From positions 30,640,173 through 30,704,172 of the forward strand of contig NC_092693.1 of assembly GCF_964275005.1 (NCBI RefSeq): a stretch of 64,000 bases of DNA, read 5' to 3'. Every line of letters starts with the position of its first letter. Positions within the stretch are counted from its first letter, which is position 1. A program made the translations under genes and the position numbers. Source of the DNA: Diadema setosum (Eukaryota; Echinodermata; Echinoidea; Diadematoida; Diadematidae). A model generated the notes under the pieces. The model was not told the origin of the DNA. It saw only the letters and a list, made by a program, of their open reading frames with translations, and searched no databases. Positions 24,901 to 34,043 of this stretch are shown piece by piece.

Positions 24901-27900
24901 AACAAGTACCAGAAGGAACCTTTTTTTTTTTCTGGGATGATTTGCTGCTAAAACATGAACAATGAGACTGTGAAGAGAAGATTTCTCAATTTTGGTACTC
25001 CCTCTCCCCTTTTCTCTCCATATGTTTCTGATTGACAGATGACCTCCTTGACTGTTCTCTCTCCATGGTCAACTTCAAGAATTATTCCCTCTGCGGGTCT
25101 GGTAACAGTTTTGCAACTGTGAACTGCACTTCGCAGCCCAGGAAAAGATTGGGTGAGTTCATTGTTGACCAATGTCACGCTTACAGTTCGACATGGACTT
25201 CCCTCAATACTGTAAAACACAATATTTTGCGAATTGGAGCCGACAGCCTTTTTGATGACATGAAATTTTCGCGTGTTGCCTCTAACATTCAGTGTGTATA
25301 GTGTAGACAAGAACTTTCATGTGCATTTTAATTTCGCAAGTATTGGCTCTCGCAAAATTCGCAAAATTAAAATGCATGCGAATATTCCTTGTTTTACAGT
25401 AATTATTTTTATCCTATGTAGTGCAGTCTGTATACCAAAGCCAATTTCCAGTCTATTTGGATTGATATGAGATAGTACCTTGATGTTCCAGGTCCATATT
25501 ACTTCTCTTAGACTGAACACTGCAAACTACATACACCAGTACTGCAATACATTGTGTTTGATTCAAAGGTTCTTAAAATAACTGGAGAAGTACATGATGG
25601 AAATGAAATCAAATTTTGTTCAAGGACAAACCGTAACAGCCACAGCTCTTTTGTTTGAATCTGGGATATCATCTGTTGAAGGAATGAAAAAGAAAAAAAA
25701 AGAATCCGTCTCAAAAATGTTATGCTACATGGTCAAAAGGTAAGAAGAAAAGATTTTGTAAATCAAGTTCTTAGAAATGCAATTCCTGTGAAATCAATGT
25801 GGATTAAATTATTATCTGGCTTGTTGAATATGAAATTGTCTGATCTTCTCTCCCAAAGGTTACAGGTCAAAAGTCACAACGAAGGTCGTGACCATCGTCA
25901 TAATTCACTGAAAGAATTTTATGAAACATAGTGAGAGATAAAATGTGACCCGCTACAACAAAATGATCCTAAAGTCGGGCGAGGTCGATTATTTGAAAAT
26001 TGCATGACAAAATTCCCTAATCTTTCTGCTTTAGATTGATATATAACTCATGTTATGAAAATAATCGGCTGCGGAGATATCGATGTTTAAAAGAGAGCAT
26101 GTCGAGACGTCTGGGAAATCACTGTTTCGAAAAAAGCGCCCTGAAAGTTTTCCTTGCGACGCAATCGCGATCAAGGGACACGCAAGTTAGTTTTCACCTA
26201 CGGACAATAGAAGGTAAACCCTAGCAACCCCCGAAATGCTCATTCAAGCACAGCGTCGGCCGTCTCCTCACCGACCAATCAGTGACCAGGATGCCAGGAA
26301 AAGCGGCTGGGCATAGCGCACCCCGCCCGCACGCTCCAGTCGACTTGGCAGTGTGCGAGCTTCACGCTTCGGTTAGCGGCACGCAGCAAACTGACCAATG
26401 AGATCACTCCGGTCGTTGTTAGGGGCGGAGCCTATCTGTGGCGCTCAATCCAAATTTTCGAACCAGTTTCTGTTTCATTGAAACGCCAAAAAACATGGCC
26501 CAGTATAACGCTATTTTTTGGTCTTTCCTTTCATCATTTTGCTTAAAAATTTCGACAGATGATAGAAGACATGTCAGACTCCAATAAAATGTCAAAATCA
26601 GAAAATCGTAAGTTTTGACCAATTATGATGCTCTGACTTCAAACTCGATTTTCACGGCTTCGACCGTGCGCGACTTTAGGACCTTTTTGTTGTAGCGGGT
26701 CACAAATGATGTACAAACGTATAATTTACGCCCATTGAGGATGGACTGATTTTGCTATAACACGCATTTCCCATAGACACCTGCGCGAGTATTCTTGGGA
26801 CCCGTCTACAACGGGTTAATACAAGTCAATGGAGATCAAGGAGTGTTTTTAAAGCAGAAGCCTACTTCTATAATAATGGTGACATTGCACTTTTGGTGGT
26901 TACTTTCACATTCCATAGGAGACACAGTCAGACTGGTGGAGGGGGAGTTCCCCAGTGAGGGTTTGGCGGAGGTCTCCTTCCATGGCCAGTGGTGGCGCCT
27001 GACCTGCAGCTACCAAGTTGCTGAGGAGGTAGCCACAGTTATCTGCCATCAGCTGGGGTACCGCCATCTTCTGATGAGAGATGATAGACTGTCAAGAAGG
27101 AAGGGCATTACCCCAATCTATGAGTTAGTTGATTTGATGTTTTCAAATTTCTGTTTGTATGTGTGTGTGTTCCGCAGAACACAGATGGTATGATTTGTAG
27201 TCTTGGTAGCCTTTCTAGACCCTTGATTCTGCACCTAAATCAGGTCTTGTTGTCCTAATGTCAGATATTTTCTCATCATTGGTGCTAGGCCTGGACCATA
27301 AGTGATGACAGATGAGTGATTTTTATCTCGATGCTATTAACTCTTTGTGTGCCATGGTATACACCCACTGTGTGTTGCCACATCATTCTTAGACCGCAGC
27401 ACTTGAGCGCTATTTGGAAAATGTAATGTTTTTCAAAGTCATTTTACTTTTTATAGAAGCACTGGTGCTAAAAATGCATTGCAGCAAAGTTGTCGCAAAA
27501 ACTGCAGGCTTGCTGTGATGTTAATCTTATGACAAAGCTATGGCTATAACATTCTAATGTACTGATGTATATCGTGATTAATCTGTAGGCTTGTGCGCTG
27601 TTTGTTCTTGAGCAAAATATGCGAAAATGGTAAGCCGTCGATTGAGTGAGGTGTGCAAACATAGCACGCAAAGAGTTAAAGAAGCTTGATTACATTGATA
27701 TGATTATTATTGTCTCCCAGTGATATTACCTGTGTTGGGAATGAAACCAGCCTTGCTGACTGTCACTATGAGATACGGGAATCCTCATGTTACTTCGGAG
27801 ACTATGACATCACCATCCTATGCACCAATGAGACACTTGTGCCGTTAGGTGAGTACAGTCTGACCACTCCCATGCCACCTGTATGCAGGGGTCGCACTTA

Positions 27901-30900
27901 ACTTTTTTTTTTAACTAGCCAGGCGGACTACTTAGAATCAATTTTGACACTGAAGCAATATTTTGGCTAGCCAGACGGACTAGTAACTTGAAAATTGTTC
28001 AATTTTTAGCTAGTCCGACGTGATTTCGGGTGGCCAATGGCCAGCGGACCATCGCCAATTTCGAACCCTGCTATGGTAGTCTTAAATAGATAACCCATGT
28101 GGAAAAGTTAACCTACAAGTGTGCTGGCCCTAGATAGGTATGCTGTGTGCAAGCAAGCATAAGTGTGTATGGAGACCAACGATCTACACAGATGACAACA
28201 CTAAACTTATATACCACTAGACACGGTATAACATAAAATCATTCAGCCTTTTGTAAAGACTACCTGTCAATTTTGGTCATCTGATCAGAATATGTACGTC
28301 AAGTATAAACTATGAAACCAAAAATATTCGCTGCATGAAATTTTAACGAATTACCACTGGCATTCAATGCGGACTGGTGTAGGCAAGAACTTTTTGTGCG
28401 CATTTTAATCTTGCAATCTTGTCTTACAAAATTTGCAAAAATTTCATGCACATGAAAATTTCTGGTTTTTATCAGTATGCACAATGAGACATGCTTGTAG
28501 AGGTCGCAGTTTCATCTTTGCTGCTGTGTATGGTTGTCCCATGAGTCATCTATTTTGCCTTTGTTTAAATATATGCATAAGAATAGTTACAAATGAATAG
28601 CACTTTGAAATTTGGTTCACTGAGATGCTGAGCAGATTGGTCTATCCATACTTTCTCACAATCTCTGTCTCTCTCCCTTAGGTTCTGATGTGCGCTTGGT
28701 TCAGGGAACGACAGAGTATGAGGGAAGGGTGGAGGTTGCTGTTGGCAATCGATACGGCGCTGTGTGTTCCAGTGGTACATGGGACTTGAAAGCGGGTAAT
28801 GTGCTATGTCGCCAGCTTGGCTTTGAACCGGCCGTGGCAGCTCCCAGATTGGCCTACTTTGGATCTGATATGCGGACGTCGTACATGTCCAGCGTTGTCT
28901 GCTACGGGAATGAGAGTGCTCTCAGTGAGTGCAGCTTTACTGGTCCCGAAGGTGTGAGTTGTTCATCGGACGAGACTGCCAGTGTCATCTGCGGCAATGA
29001 TTACCGAGCACCCAAAGGTGAACGAAATGACAATTTGAATTTTACAAGGTCAAAGAAGTCAGTGGCAGTGTCTTGTAAAGAAATAAAACTGAGCTATGTT
29101 CATCAACTTGGCCTACTATTTGCTTCAACTCTTAAGGGTAAAGAACACAGGTTTCAATAAATCACTCTGATTTATTGCTTTACCTAATATTATAAGTCTG
29201 TGGCAGACATTTTAGGATTGTGTTTTCTGAATGTTAGTCTTTTACATGGCTTGCGGTTTTAGAAGTAAGATTTTCTTTTTGGGTTTTTTTATAGCAAATT
29301 GGTCAAAACTAAATGATGGTAATTTTTTTTTTTTCGAATGTTTAAGTCATTCGTAAAGTGATAGTTGAATAACTGTTGCATAATAGCTTGTGACAAGATG
29401 CAGATGTATTAATGAGTGAGTTCTATGCATGGCTTACATGACATGTGGCGCAAGTGTTTTTTTTTTTTTTTTCTTGTTTATCGTTTCATGAGCAGATTAT
29501 GAAGTTCGTCTTGTTGGCTCACCTGAGAAGTATGAAGGAAGAGTCGAGGTTGGGTATGATGGACAGTGGGGAGGGATCTGCCGGACTGGCTTTACGCATG
29601 ATGATGCGGCTGTGGTCTGCCGTATGCTGGGCAAGTGGGGCGGCATCGAGTGGGATGGCGACTACGGCAGCTCCGAGGGTCCCGTGGTGATGTCGGGAGT
29701 GGCGTGTACAGAGAGGGAGAGCCACATTGTAGACTGCCCACACCAGGGCCCGCCGGGGTCATGCCCATCCGGAGAACTGGCTGGCGTGTACTGCTCCGGG
29801 TCGGTGCAGAACTATCAAGGTTTGCAAACTGTTGTTGCTTCAGGATTGTAGGGTAGTAATGCAGATTGTAAAACCAGAAACATTTTGTGGCACAAAATTT
29901 TAGCGAATTGGAGTCAACCGCTTTTGTCACAGCATGCAACTTTTTATGAATTGTTTGCAGATCTTGGTTCCTTGCGAAAATTGCAAACGTTTCATGCGTG
30001 TGAAAATTCAGGTTTTGTAGTCCTCTGTTGTCTTTGTTGTCACCGTCATTGTTAGTCTTTTTGATTTTGGAGTGGTGGAAGTCATTCTGGTTGTCATTTT
30101 TGGTGGTAGTGTCTTAATTGCAGAATGTTGAGGGTCAACTTCTGCTTTGTGATCTATTCTAGGTGGAGTATGTATTGATGATGAATTCTATGACTGGGCT
30201 GAACATAAAACTGCATTATGTAGAATTATCAGAGTTTTTATGTAGGTGCATTACTTCCCATCTATGTATTCTGATTCAACTTCTTAAGAACATAATCACA
30301 AAACGGTGTTGATGGTTAGTGACAAGAAAGTCTTTTACCAATCAAGAATGCTAGGAAGCATAGATTAAAAAATGTATTCTTTTAGCAGATTATTTAGCAA
30401 TGGCAAGCAGTGGAAAAAAGCAGCAATGCCACTGTTGTGAAATTAAGCTTATGAGTCACTGAATTATAGCAAATATCATGTGTACATTCTTCTCATGTTA
30501 ATGCATAAAGGGTGAGATTTGTTTAGATGTAATACATAGCACTGCATATATCATTCATCCATTTAATACACAGTGAGCAAAGTGTTTGATGTTTTGCAAG
30601 TGAAATCAGGTAGACCTGTAAGTGCTGTTCATGTACATGTACATGACATTGATACCTCCATTGACTTGCAAATCTATTGCATAAACACTGCCTTTATAAT
30701 CTGATGAACAATGGAAACGAGAACAGCAGTTCACCCACGATGATACAGCCAGGTTTGCCGCAGGTATTTGTATGATGTGTCACATCATCGCCAGCTATTA
30801 GTTTTTGTAGACAAACAAGTTTAATCCCTTTCATGCTGGAACATGGTGTGCCTTGTGTTAACCCCATTGAAATTTGTGCTATCTTGGAAGCGATGGATTA

Positions 30901-33900
30901 ATAATGCCAGAAGAAGCAGAAAACACACAAGAACCATTCTTCAAATTAATGATTTTTGTTTTGAGCTATTTTCATTGCAATTGATTGACAAATTACCCTC
31001 AAAGATAATATAAAGTTTTGGTACCTCAAAAGTTTCCCCGAATTTCCTTGTCTTAGTTTGTGTTTCAGGTTAAAGTACCTTTCATATAACTAACACCGTG
31101 AGACTTACTCGCCCCAAAGTGCTCTCATGTCTTTAGTAATCATGCAATTAACTGCGACCAGCAGCCCATACGCATAGCGTAATGGGGCTTCGCATTGTAG
31201 CATTCAGGATCATGACAGACTATAGTATCGCGGGTAAATATCAACATAAAATCCAAAAATTTCTTCAATTTGAAGACTTACCAGTTAAGTTGAAGTATTG
31301 AAAACAGGCTTCGGCAACATTTGGTTCTGCCTATAGTCGATCCTTTCTGTTCGAACTGATGACTGAATTTGACTCGGTCGAGAGGACCTTGGGAGAGCTA
31401 CACTGAATACTACGGCCAGCGCATGCGCACACATCACATGCACACAAATTTCAAATCCATGAACGGATAAGATGTCTGTGTGCGCATGCGCTGGCCGTCA
31501 ATTCAGTGTAGCTCTCCAAAGGTCCTCTCGACCGAGTCACATGTCTTAGTAATCATGCAATTAACTGCGACCAGCAGCCCATACGCATAGCGTAATGGGG
31601 CTTCGCATTGCAGCATTCAGGATCATGACAGACTATAGTATCGCGGGTAAATATCAACTTAAAATCCAAAAATTTCTTCAATTTGAAGACTTACCAGTTA
31701 AGTTGAAGTATTGAAAACAGGCTTCGGGCAATGTTTGGTTCTGCCAATAGTCCCTTTCTGTTCGAATTGATGACTGAATGTGACTTGGTCGAGAGGACCT
31801 TGGGAGAGCTACACTGAATTGACGGCCAGCGCATGCGCACACAGACATCTTATCCGTTCATGGATTTGAAATTTGTGCGCATGTGATGTGTGCGCATGCG
31901 CTGGCCGTAGTATTCAGTGTAGCTCTCCCAAGGTCCTCTCAACCGAGTCACATTCAGTCATCAGTTCGAACAGAAAGGATCGACTATTGGCAGAACCAAA
32001 CGTTGCCGAAGCCTGTTTTCAATACTTCAACTTAACTGGTAAGTCTTCAAATTGAAGAAATTTTTGGATTTTAAGTTGATATTGACCCGCGATACTATAG
32101 TCTGTCATGATCCTGAATGCTACAATGCGCAGCCCCATTTAGCTATGCGTATGGGGCTGCTGGTCGCAGTTAGCTATGCGTATGGGGCTTCTGGTCGCAG
32201 TTATCACGCAATAATGGTTTCGTACAATACGTGTACAGTACTACCTCGCCACCATACGGCGGCGAGTCAAACTAACAGCTCTGGTACGAAACCATTATTG
32301 CATGATTACTAAGACATGAGAGCACTTTGGGGCGAGTAAGTCTCACAGTATTAGTTATATGAAAGGTACTTTAACCTGAAACACAAAATAAGACAAGGAA
32401 ATTCAGGGAAACTTTTGAGGTACCAAAACTTTATATTATCTTTAAAATTGTCAATCAGTCGCAATAAAATCAACTTGATGCAAGAATCATTCATTTGACA
32501 GAACACATAATACTGGCTGCATTCAGGGATTAAAGCCATCACTGGCTGTTGGGCAGAAGCTCGGTAGTCTAGTGGATTTGATGCCTGTCTAGCAATCAGG
32601 AGGTTGTTGGTTTTAATCCAACCTGAATATGTACGACCATGGTTATTATCATAGCTTCTACTAAAACATTGAATAATTGGTGTTTACTTGAATATGTTTA
32701 CCAATGAAGGGCAATTTTGTCAATCAGTTGCAACTGTTCTCCCGTCACATTGCCATCAGACTTCAATGCACGTATTGCCGGCGGGGAATCGTCATCATTC
32801 GGCAGGCCAGAGGTTTTCTACAACGGATCCTGGGGCTACCTCTGTCTCTCCTCGTTGGGCAGCCACAGCAGCGAGGCGTTCTGCGAGAAGCTCGGCCACG
32901 ACCCCGCCAACACCAATCTGACGGCTGGAGGGCCCGCCACCGTGCTGAGTGCCTCACCGCTCGTCTTCAACTGCAGCCAGAGTGCAAGGGGCAATCTGTC
33001 CGAGTGCAAGTTTGTTCTGAATGAGAAGCTTCCTTTGGAGGGGTGTGACAAGCAAGGTATCGCTCTACTGGACTGTGAGGCAGTCGTTCCCAAGAGTGAG
33101 TATTTAGAAATGGTTTTAATAGCAAGGAGCAAATTCAGTGTGTATCAGCTTACCAAACAGCAAGAACCTATTTTACACATAGAGTCCTTGAGCACTTTGC
33201 TTTTGTGCTGATCGCTGTACTTATTCTGTTGTATGTTGTCTGTCCAGACATTTGATGTGCTGTTTACATGTTTCTGTCTGTTTAAATGTATTGTGTACAT
33301 GTATGTATTCAGCCTGACAAAATTTTATTGTTTTATTCACTTGAAGAAAAATAAGCCAGATATGCACAATATATACACAAAACCATTTAACTATACTTGA
33401 ATGATTATAAGATCACACATTTTGAGTAAATGTATGAGAATCCCGTGATTTCATCTTACTGAGAGTGTCTAAACATATCAGATTAACCCTTTGTGTGCTT
33501 TGAGTAATGATTGCCCCCCCCCCCAAAAAAAAAAAGAAGGGATTCCAAAGAAAGAAACCCCAAAGTGTTGAACACACTGTCCAAAGAAAGAAAGAAAGGA
33601 TAATCATTGTGCAATATTTTGCTATGTGGAAAGTTTGTGAAATATTGTCCTGAGCTGGAGCTAAAGCGAAATGTAACAGCACAGAAACATTTTTGGAGCT
33701 ACCTGATTTTGTACTACAATACTTAATCAAATCAAAGCAAAGCTCACTGAAATTAGCCCCTCACCATAAAAAAAAGAAGAAAAATCAATTTTTACAATTC
33801 TTTCTGCTTATGTTGTCTTCACTTGCAGAGGAAAAACCAAAGAAAAATGTTCGCTTCATCATTCAGATGGTGTCCATTGGTCTTACTGCTTTAGTGGCCC

Positions 33901-34043
33901 TGGTATCAATAACCTCGTTAATTGTGCGATGTTGCGCGTCGAGCTCAGACAGTCAAGACCAATCCAACAGTGCCAACTACAACACCGTCGCTCAGTCAGA
34001 CGCTGGAACAGAGGGAACAAAGCAGTCCAGCACAGCCATTTGA
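12865..34043 (+). CDS. Six-SRCR-domain type I membrane receptor, 11 coding exons
   Basis: Spliced gene read from domain homology and GT/AG sites. Exons: 12865-12946, 13947-14076, 16304-16509, 22072-22299, 25039-25152, 26919-27123, 27721-27848, 28682-29017, 29496-29819, 32760-33095, 33829-34043. They sum to 2304 bases, which is 767 residues plus TGA. Layout by residue: signal peptide about 1-27, then SRCR domains at about 29-137, 141-252, 255-363, 366-473, 478-580 and 586-694. A hydrophobic helix spans about 706-729, followed by a 38-residue tail. Every SRCR domain has six cysteines, the group A pattern. Several NxS/T sites suggest glycosylation. SRCR proteins are scavenger, adhesion or immune receptors, so a surface receptor role is inferred; the ligand is unknown. 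All domain-boundary introns are phase 1. An acceptor at 12827-12828 implies an upstream 5' untranslated exon not found here. I cannot name a specific ortholog. Confidence 0.88.
13461..13688. mobile_element. TTTTCG palindrome, ACTGTATAAGCTATTATTTT subtype
   Basis: In SRCR intron 1; the right end is GAAAATAACAGCTTATACAG. A one-armed relative lies at about 12393-12462. Confidence 0.7.
13947..14076 (+). CDS. SRCR receptor exon 2: first part of SRCR domain 1
   Basis: Acceptor GCATAG precedes and donor GTGAGT follows. It encodes the domain start through FYNGSWTNLC and AEVVCR, ending in phase 2 inside the arginine codon. The next exon continues with QLGYSG, the classic SRCR core, which proves the join. 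Confidence 0.9.
14294..14608. mobile_element. Small MITE (GGGCCCTGTTTTAT ends) interrupted by another element
   Basis: In SRCR intron 2. Ends CCTGGGCCCTGTTTTAT and its inverse flank a spacer that contains the 185-bp repeat at 14391-14573. Confidence 0.65.
14391..14573 (+). mobile_element. 185-bp interspersed repeat, copy 1 (hAT-like ends)
   Basis: Starts CAGGGGTCGCACTTAAC and ends TTTCGAACCCTG. It is nearly identical in layout to the copy at 27.9 kb. CAGGG ends are typical of hAT elements; the target duplication is not clear. Confidence 0.65.
15127..15546 (-). mobile_element. Penelope-like or LINE fragment with 13-bp target duplication
   Basis: A block of about 395 bp in SRCR intron 2 is bracketed by the direct repeat CCAGTGTGTCTAC at 15127-15139 and 15534-15546. 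The minus frame encodes KASRKLADYRNHLRFNLRC, which resembles N-terminal regions of Penelope-like elements. The family call is tentative; the duplication is directly visible. Confidence 0.55.
16304..16509 (+). CDS. SRCR receptor exon 3: remainder of SRCR domain 1
   Basis: Acceptor TTTTCCAG; I chose donor GTACCT at 16510. It starts at QLGYSG and carries the last four cysteines (LTCSG, LSGC, NNTC, VQC). An earlier GT at 16500 would also be read, but the chosen donor keeps phase 1, which exon 4 needs. Confidence 0.85.
16568..16803. mobile_element. TTTCGCG palindrome, CATACGCCATATATTTCGCG subtype
   Basis: In SRCR intron 3; ends mirror each other. Related copy at 55799-56036. Confidence 0.75.
16872..17425. 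mobile_element. TTAA-flanked palindromic MITE (AGGACAAGTTCACC ends)
   Basis: A 550-bp near-palindrome in SRCR intron 3. Ends are TTAAAGGACAAGTTCACCT and its inverse, with TTAA at both ends. Inner motifs such as AGTTTGAGGAAAATCTGACA recur in related copies at 18.0, 48.3 and 57.1 kb. Confidence 0.85.
17467..17683. mobile_element. TTTTCGCG palindrome, TACTGTACGAGCTGAAATTT subtype
   Basis: Near-perfect palindrome in SRCR intron 3, ending AAATTTCAACTCGTACAGTA. Confidence 0.75.
18048..18621. mobile_element. TTAA-flanked palindromic MITE, related copy
   Basis: Ends TTAAAGGAAGCCAAAACC and GGTTTCCTTTAA. The interior is clearly related to the 16.9-kb copy but the termini differ. Confidence 0.8.
18885..19077. 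mobile_element. Fold-back MITE with CAGTATACAAATAATGAC end
   Basis: About 190 bp. Arms with GGGGCACAGTTAAAATTATG and GGTGATGTGA mirror each other around about 18980. The same GGGCACAG motif recurs to 19300. Confidence 0.7.
19434..20330. mobile_element. 0.9-kb element with TACCCCTTTCATATTGGC ends
   Basis: The left end, TACCCTTTTCATATTGGC, is mirrored by GCCAATATGAAAGGGGTA. Repeats of CCTCTGGAGGACGTGCCGTG and CATATTGAC lie near the ends, as expected for transposase-binding sites. It is in SRCR intron 3. Confidence 0.7.
20406..20446. repeat. (TTTC)n microsatellite
   Basis: About eight TTTC units followed by a T run, in SRCR intron 3. Confidence 0.9.
20447..22070. other. Remainder of SRCR intron 3
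   Basis: No exon-like sequence. A segment near 21880-21930 (TATCAGGTTTCTCACTA) recurs at 39888, so it is part of a repeat. Confidence 0.45.
22072..22299 (+). CDS. SRCR receptor exon 4: first part of SRCR domain 2
   Basis: Acceptor CCCTCAG, donor GTAATG, phase 1 at both ends. It encodes the SRCR core with FTLCTSDWS, TTCRTLGF and LLLSTECTGYE, that is cysteines one to three. The domain is divergent: it lacks the usual G-R-V-E-V start and has VGIVQV instead. Confidence 0.85.
23227..24794 (+). mobile_element. 5'-truncated CR1/L2-type LINE
   Basis: Reverse transcriptase blocks in order: KAFDTINHT, GVPQGSVLCPTLFLIYINDL, LFADDSNLF, then the thumb region. Next comes the typical C-terminal tail with LPHITYGLEVWGGTNKTFLN, PILILQKR, KTRNKEM, RSIAYSGVKIWNNL. 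At least one in-frame stop and one frameshift near 23820 make it inactive. The 3' end is an (ATTC)n tail at 24732-24794, as in CR1/L2 LINEs. It lies in SRCR intron 4. Confidence 0.85.
25039..25152 (+). CDS. SRCR receptor exon 5: end of SRCR domain 2
   Basis: Acceptor TTGACAG, donor GTGAGT, phase 1 at both ends. It reads DDLLDCSL, YSLC and ATVNC, supplying cysteines four to six of domain 2. At 114 bases it is short and could easily be missed by gene callers. Confidence 0.83.
25208..25401. mobile_element. TACTGTAAAAC palindrome copy in SRCR intron 5
   Basis: Begins TACTGTAAAACACAATATTT and ends TTGTTTTACAGTA. Same subtype as 28306, 29866 and 46249. Confidence 0.7.
25945..26703. mobile_element. 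MITE with GTGACCCGCTACAACAAAA ends, copy 1
   Basis: A 759-bp element in SRCR intron 5, bounded by GTGACCCGCTACAACAAAA and its inverse. Direct AAAT sits on both sides, suggesting a 4-bp target duplication. No coding capacity is seen. Confidence 0.85.
26919..27123 (+). CDS. SRCR receptor exon 6: first part of SRCR domain 3
   Basis: Acceptor TTCCATAG, donor GTTAGT. It reads DTVRLVEGEF, WWRLTC and TVICHQLGYRH. The exon ends in phase 2 after PIY, before the third cysteine. The donor is weaker than the others but is the only one that keeps frame with exon 7. Confidence 0.82.
27337..27679. mobile_element. TTAA-flanked MITE with TTAACTCTTTGTGTGCC ends
   Basis: A 343-bp element in SRCR intron 6 with inverted ends and terminal TTAA. 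A one-sided relative starts at about 22480 in intron 4, and a fragment lies at 33484. Confidence 0.75.
27721..27848 (+). CDS. SRCR receptor exon 7: end of SRCR domain 3
   Basis: Acceptor TGTCTCCCAG, donor GTGAGT. It reads ITCVGNETSLADCHY, SSCYFG and ITILC, giving cysteines three to six. A palindromic MITE ends at 27679, only about 41 bases before this exon. Confidence 0.85.
27888..28072 (+). mobile_element. 185-bp interspersed repeat, copy 2
   Basis: In SRCR intron 7. Same ends and the same inner GACACTGAAGCAATATTTTG and GGCCAATGGCCAGCGGACC segments as copy 1. Confidence 0.7.
28306..28477. mobile_element. TACTGTAAAACCAGAAAT palindrome, diverged copy in SRCR intron 7
   Basis: Contains GCATGAAATTTTAACGAATT and a right end of ATTTCTGGTTTTTA. 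Confidence 0.6.
28682..29017 (+). CDS. SRCR receptor exon 8: complete SRCR domain 4
   Basis: Acceptor TCCCTTAG, donor GTGAAC, phase 1 at both ends, 336 bases. It is a whole six-cysteine SRCR domain: DVRLVQG, YEGRVEV, YGAVC, VLCRQLGF, VVCYGNESAL, SECSF, VSC, VIC. Its opening closely resembles that of exon 9. Confidence 0.9.
29496..29819 (+). CDS. SRCR receptor exon 9: complete SRCR domain 5
   Basis: Acceptor ATGAGCAG, donor GTTTGC, phase 1 at both ends, 324 bases. Whole domain: YEVRLVGS, YEGRVEVGYDGQWGGIC, AAVVCRMLG, GVACTERESHIVDC, SC, GVYC. It is more GC-rich than exons 2-7. Confidence 0.9.
29866..30020. mobile_element. TACTGTAAAACCAGAAAT palindrome, diverged copy in SRCR intron 9
   Basis: Begins ATTGTAAAACCAGAAACATT and ends AAATTCAGGTTTTGTAG. 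Confidence 0.6.
30890..32545. repeat. 1.6-kb palindrome with internal duplication in SRCR intron 9
   Basis: The left arm from about 30960 (GTACCTCAAAAGTTT, CTCGCCCCAAAGTGCTCTCA) is mirrored at about 32310-32430. The arm core with CATGCAATTAACTGCGACC and GGCCAGCGCATGCGCACA occurs direct at 31.13 and 31.55 kb, then inverted at 31.90-32.20 kb. Confidence 0.8.
32206..32308. mobile_element. Small palindromic insertion inside the 1.6-kb palindrome
   Basis: GCAATAATGGTTTCGTAC and its inverse bound about 100 bp that are absent from the mirrored arm, where CAGTT runs on to AATTGCATGATTAC. A 31-bp tandem duplication lies just left at 32140-32203. Confidence 0.6.
32543..32674 (+). mobile_element. tRNA-derived SINE, second family, copy 2
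   Basis: Plus-strand copy of the 11.6-kb SINE in SRCR intron 9. Head is GGTAGTCTAGTGGATTTGAT and B-box region GGTTTTAATCCAA is eroded. Tail is CTTCTACTAAAACA. Confidence 0.65.
32760..33095 (+). CDS. SRCR receptor exon 10: complete SRCR domain 6
   Basis: I chose the acceptor GCCATCAG ending at 32759, after a pyrimidine-rich run, because it gives phase 1 and starts DFNARIAGG like the other domains. An upstream AG at 32728 would not keep frame. Six cysteines: YLC, AFC, FNC, SEC, EGC, LDC. Donor GTGAGT follows. Confidence 0.88.
33829..34043 (+). CDS. SRCR receptor exon 11: transmembrane helix and cytoplasmic tail
   Basis: Acceptor CACTTGCAG. It encodes a basic stalk (EKPKKNVRF), a hydrophobic helix (SIGLTALVALVSITSLIV), then RCC and a Ser/Gln-rich tail ending STAI before TGA at 34041-34043. 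The tail has one tyrosine (NYNTV). The juxtamembrane cysteines could be acylated and the C-terminus fits a class I PDZ ligand; both are inference. Confidence 0.88.

Noticed and set aside
29592-29939. 115-codon minus-strand frame
   Set aside because: It is antisense to SRCR exon 9 and a product of that exon's GC content.
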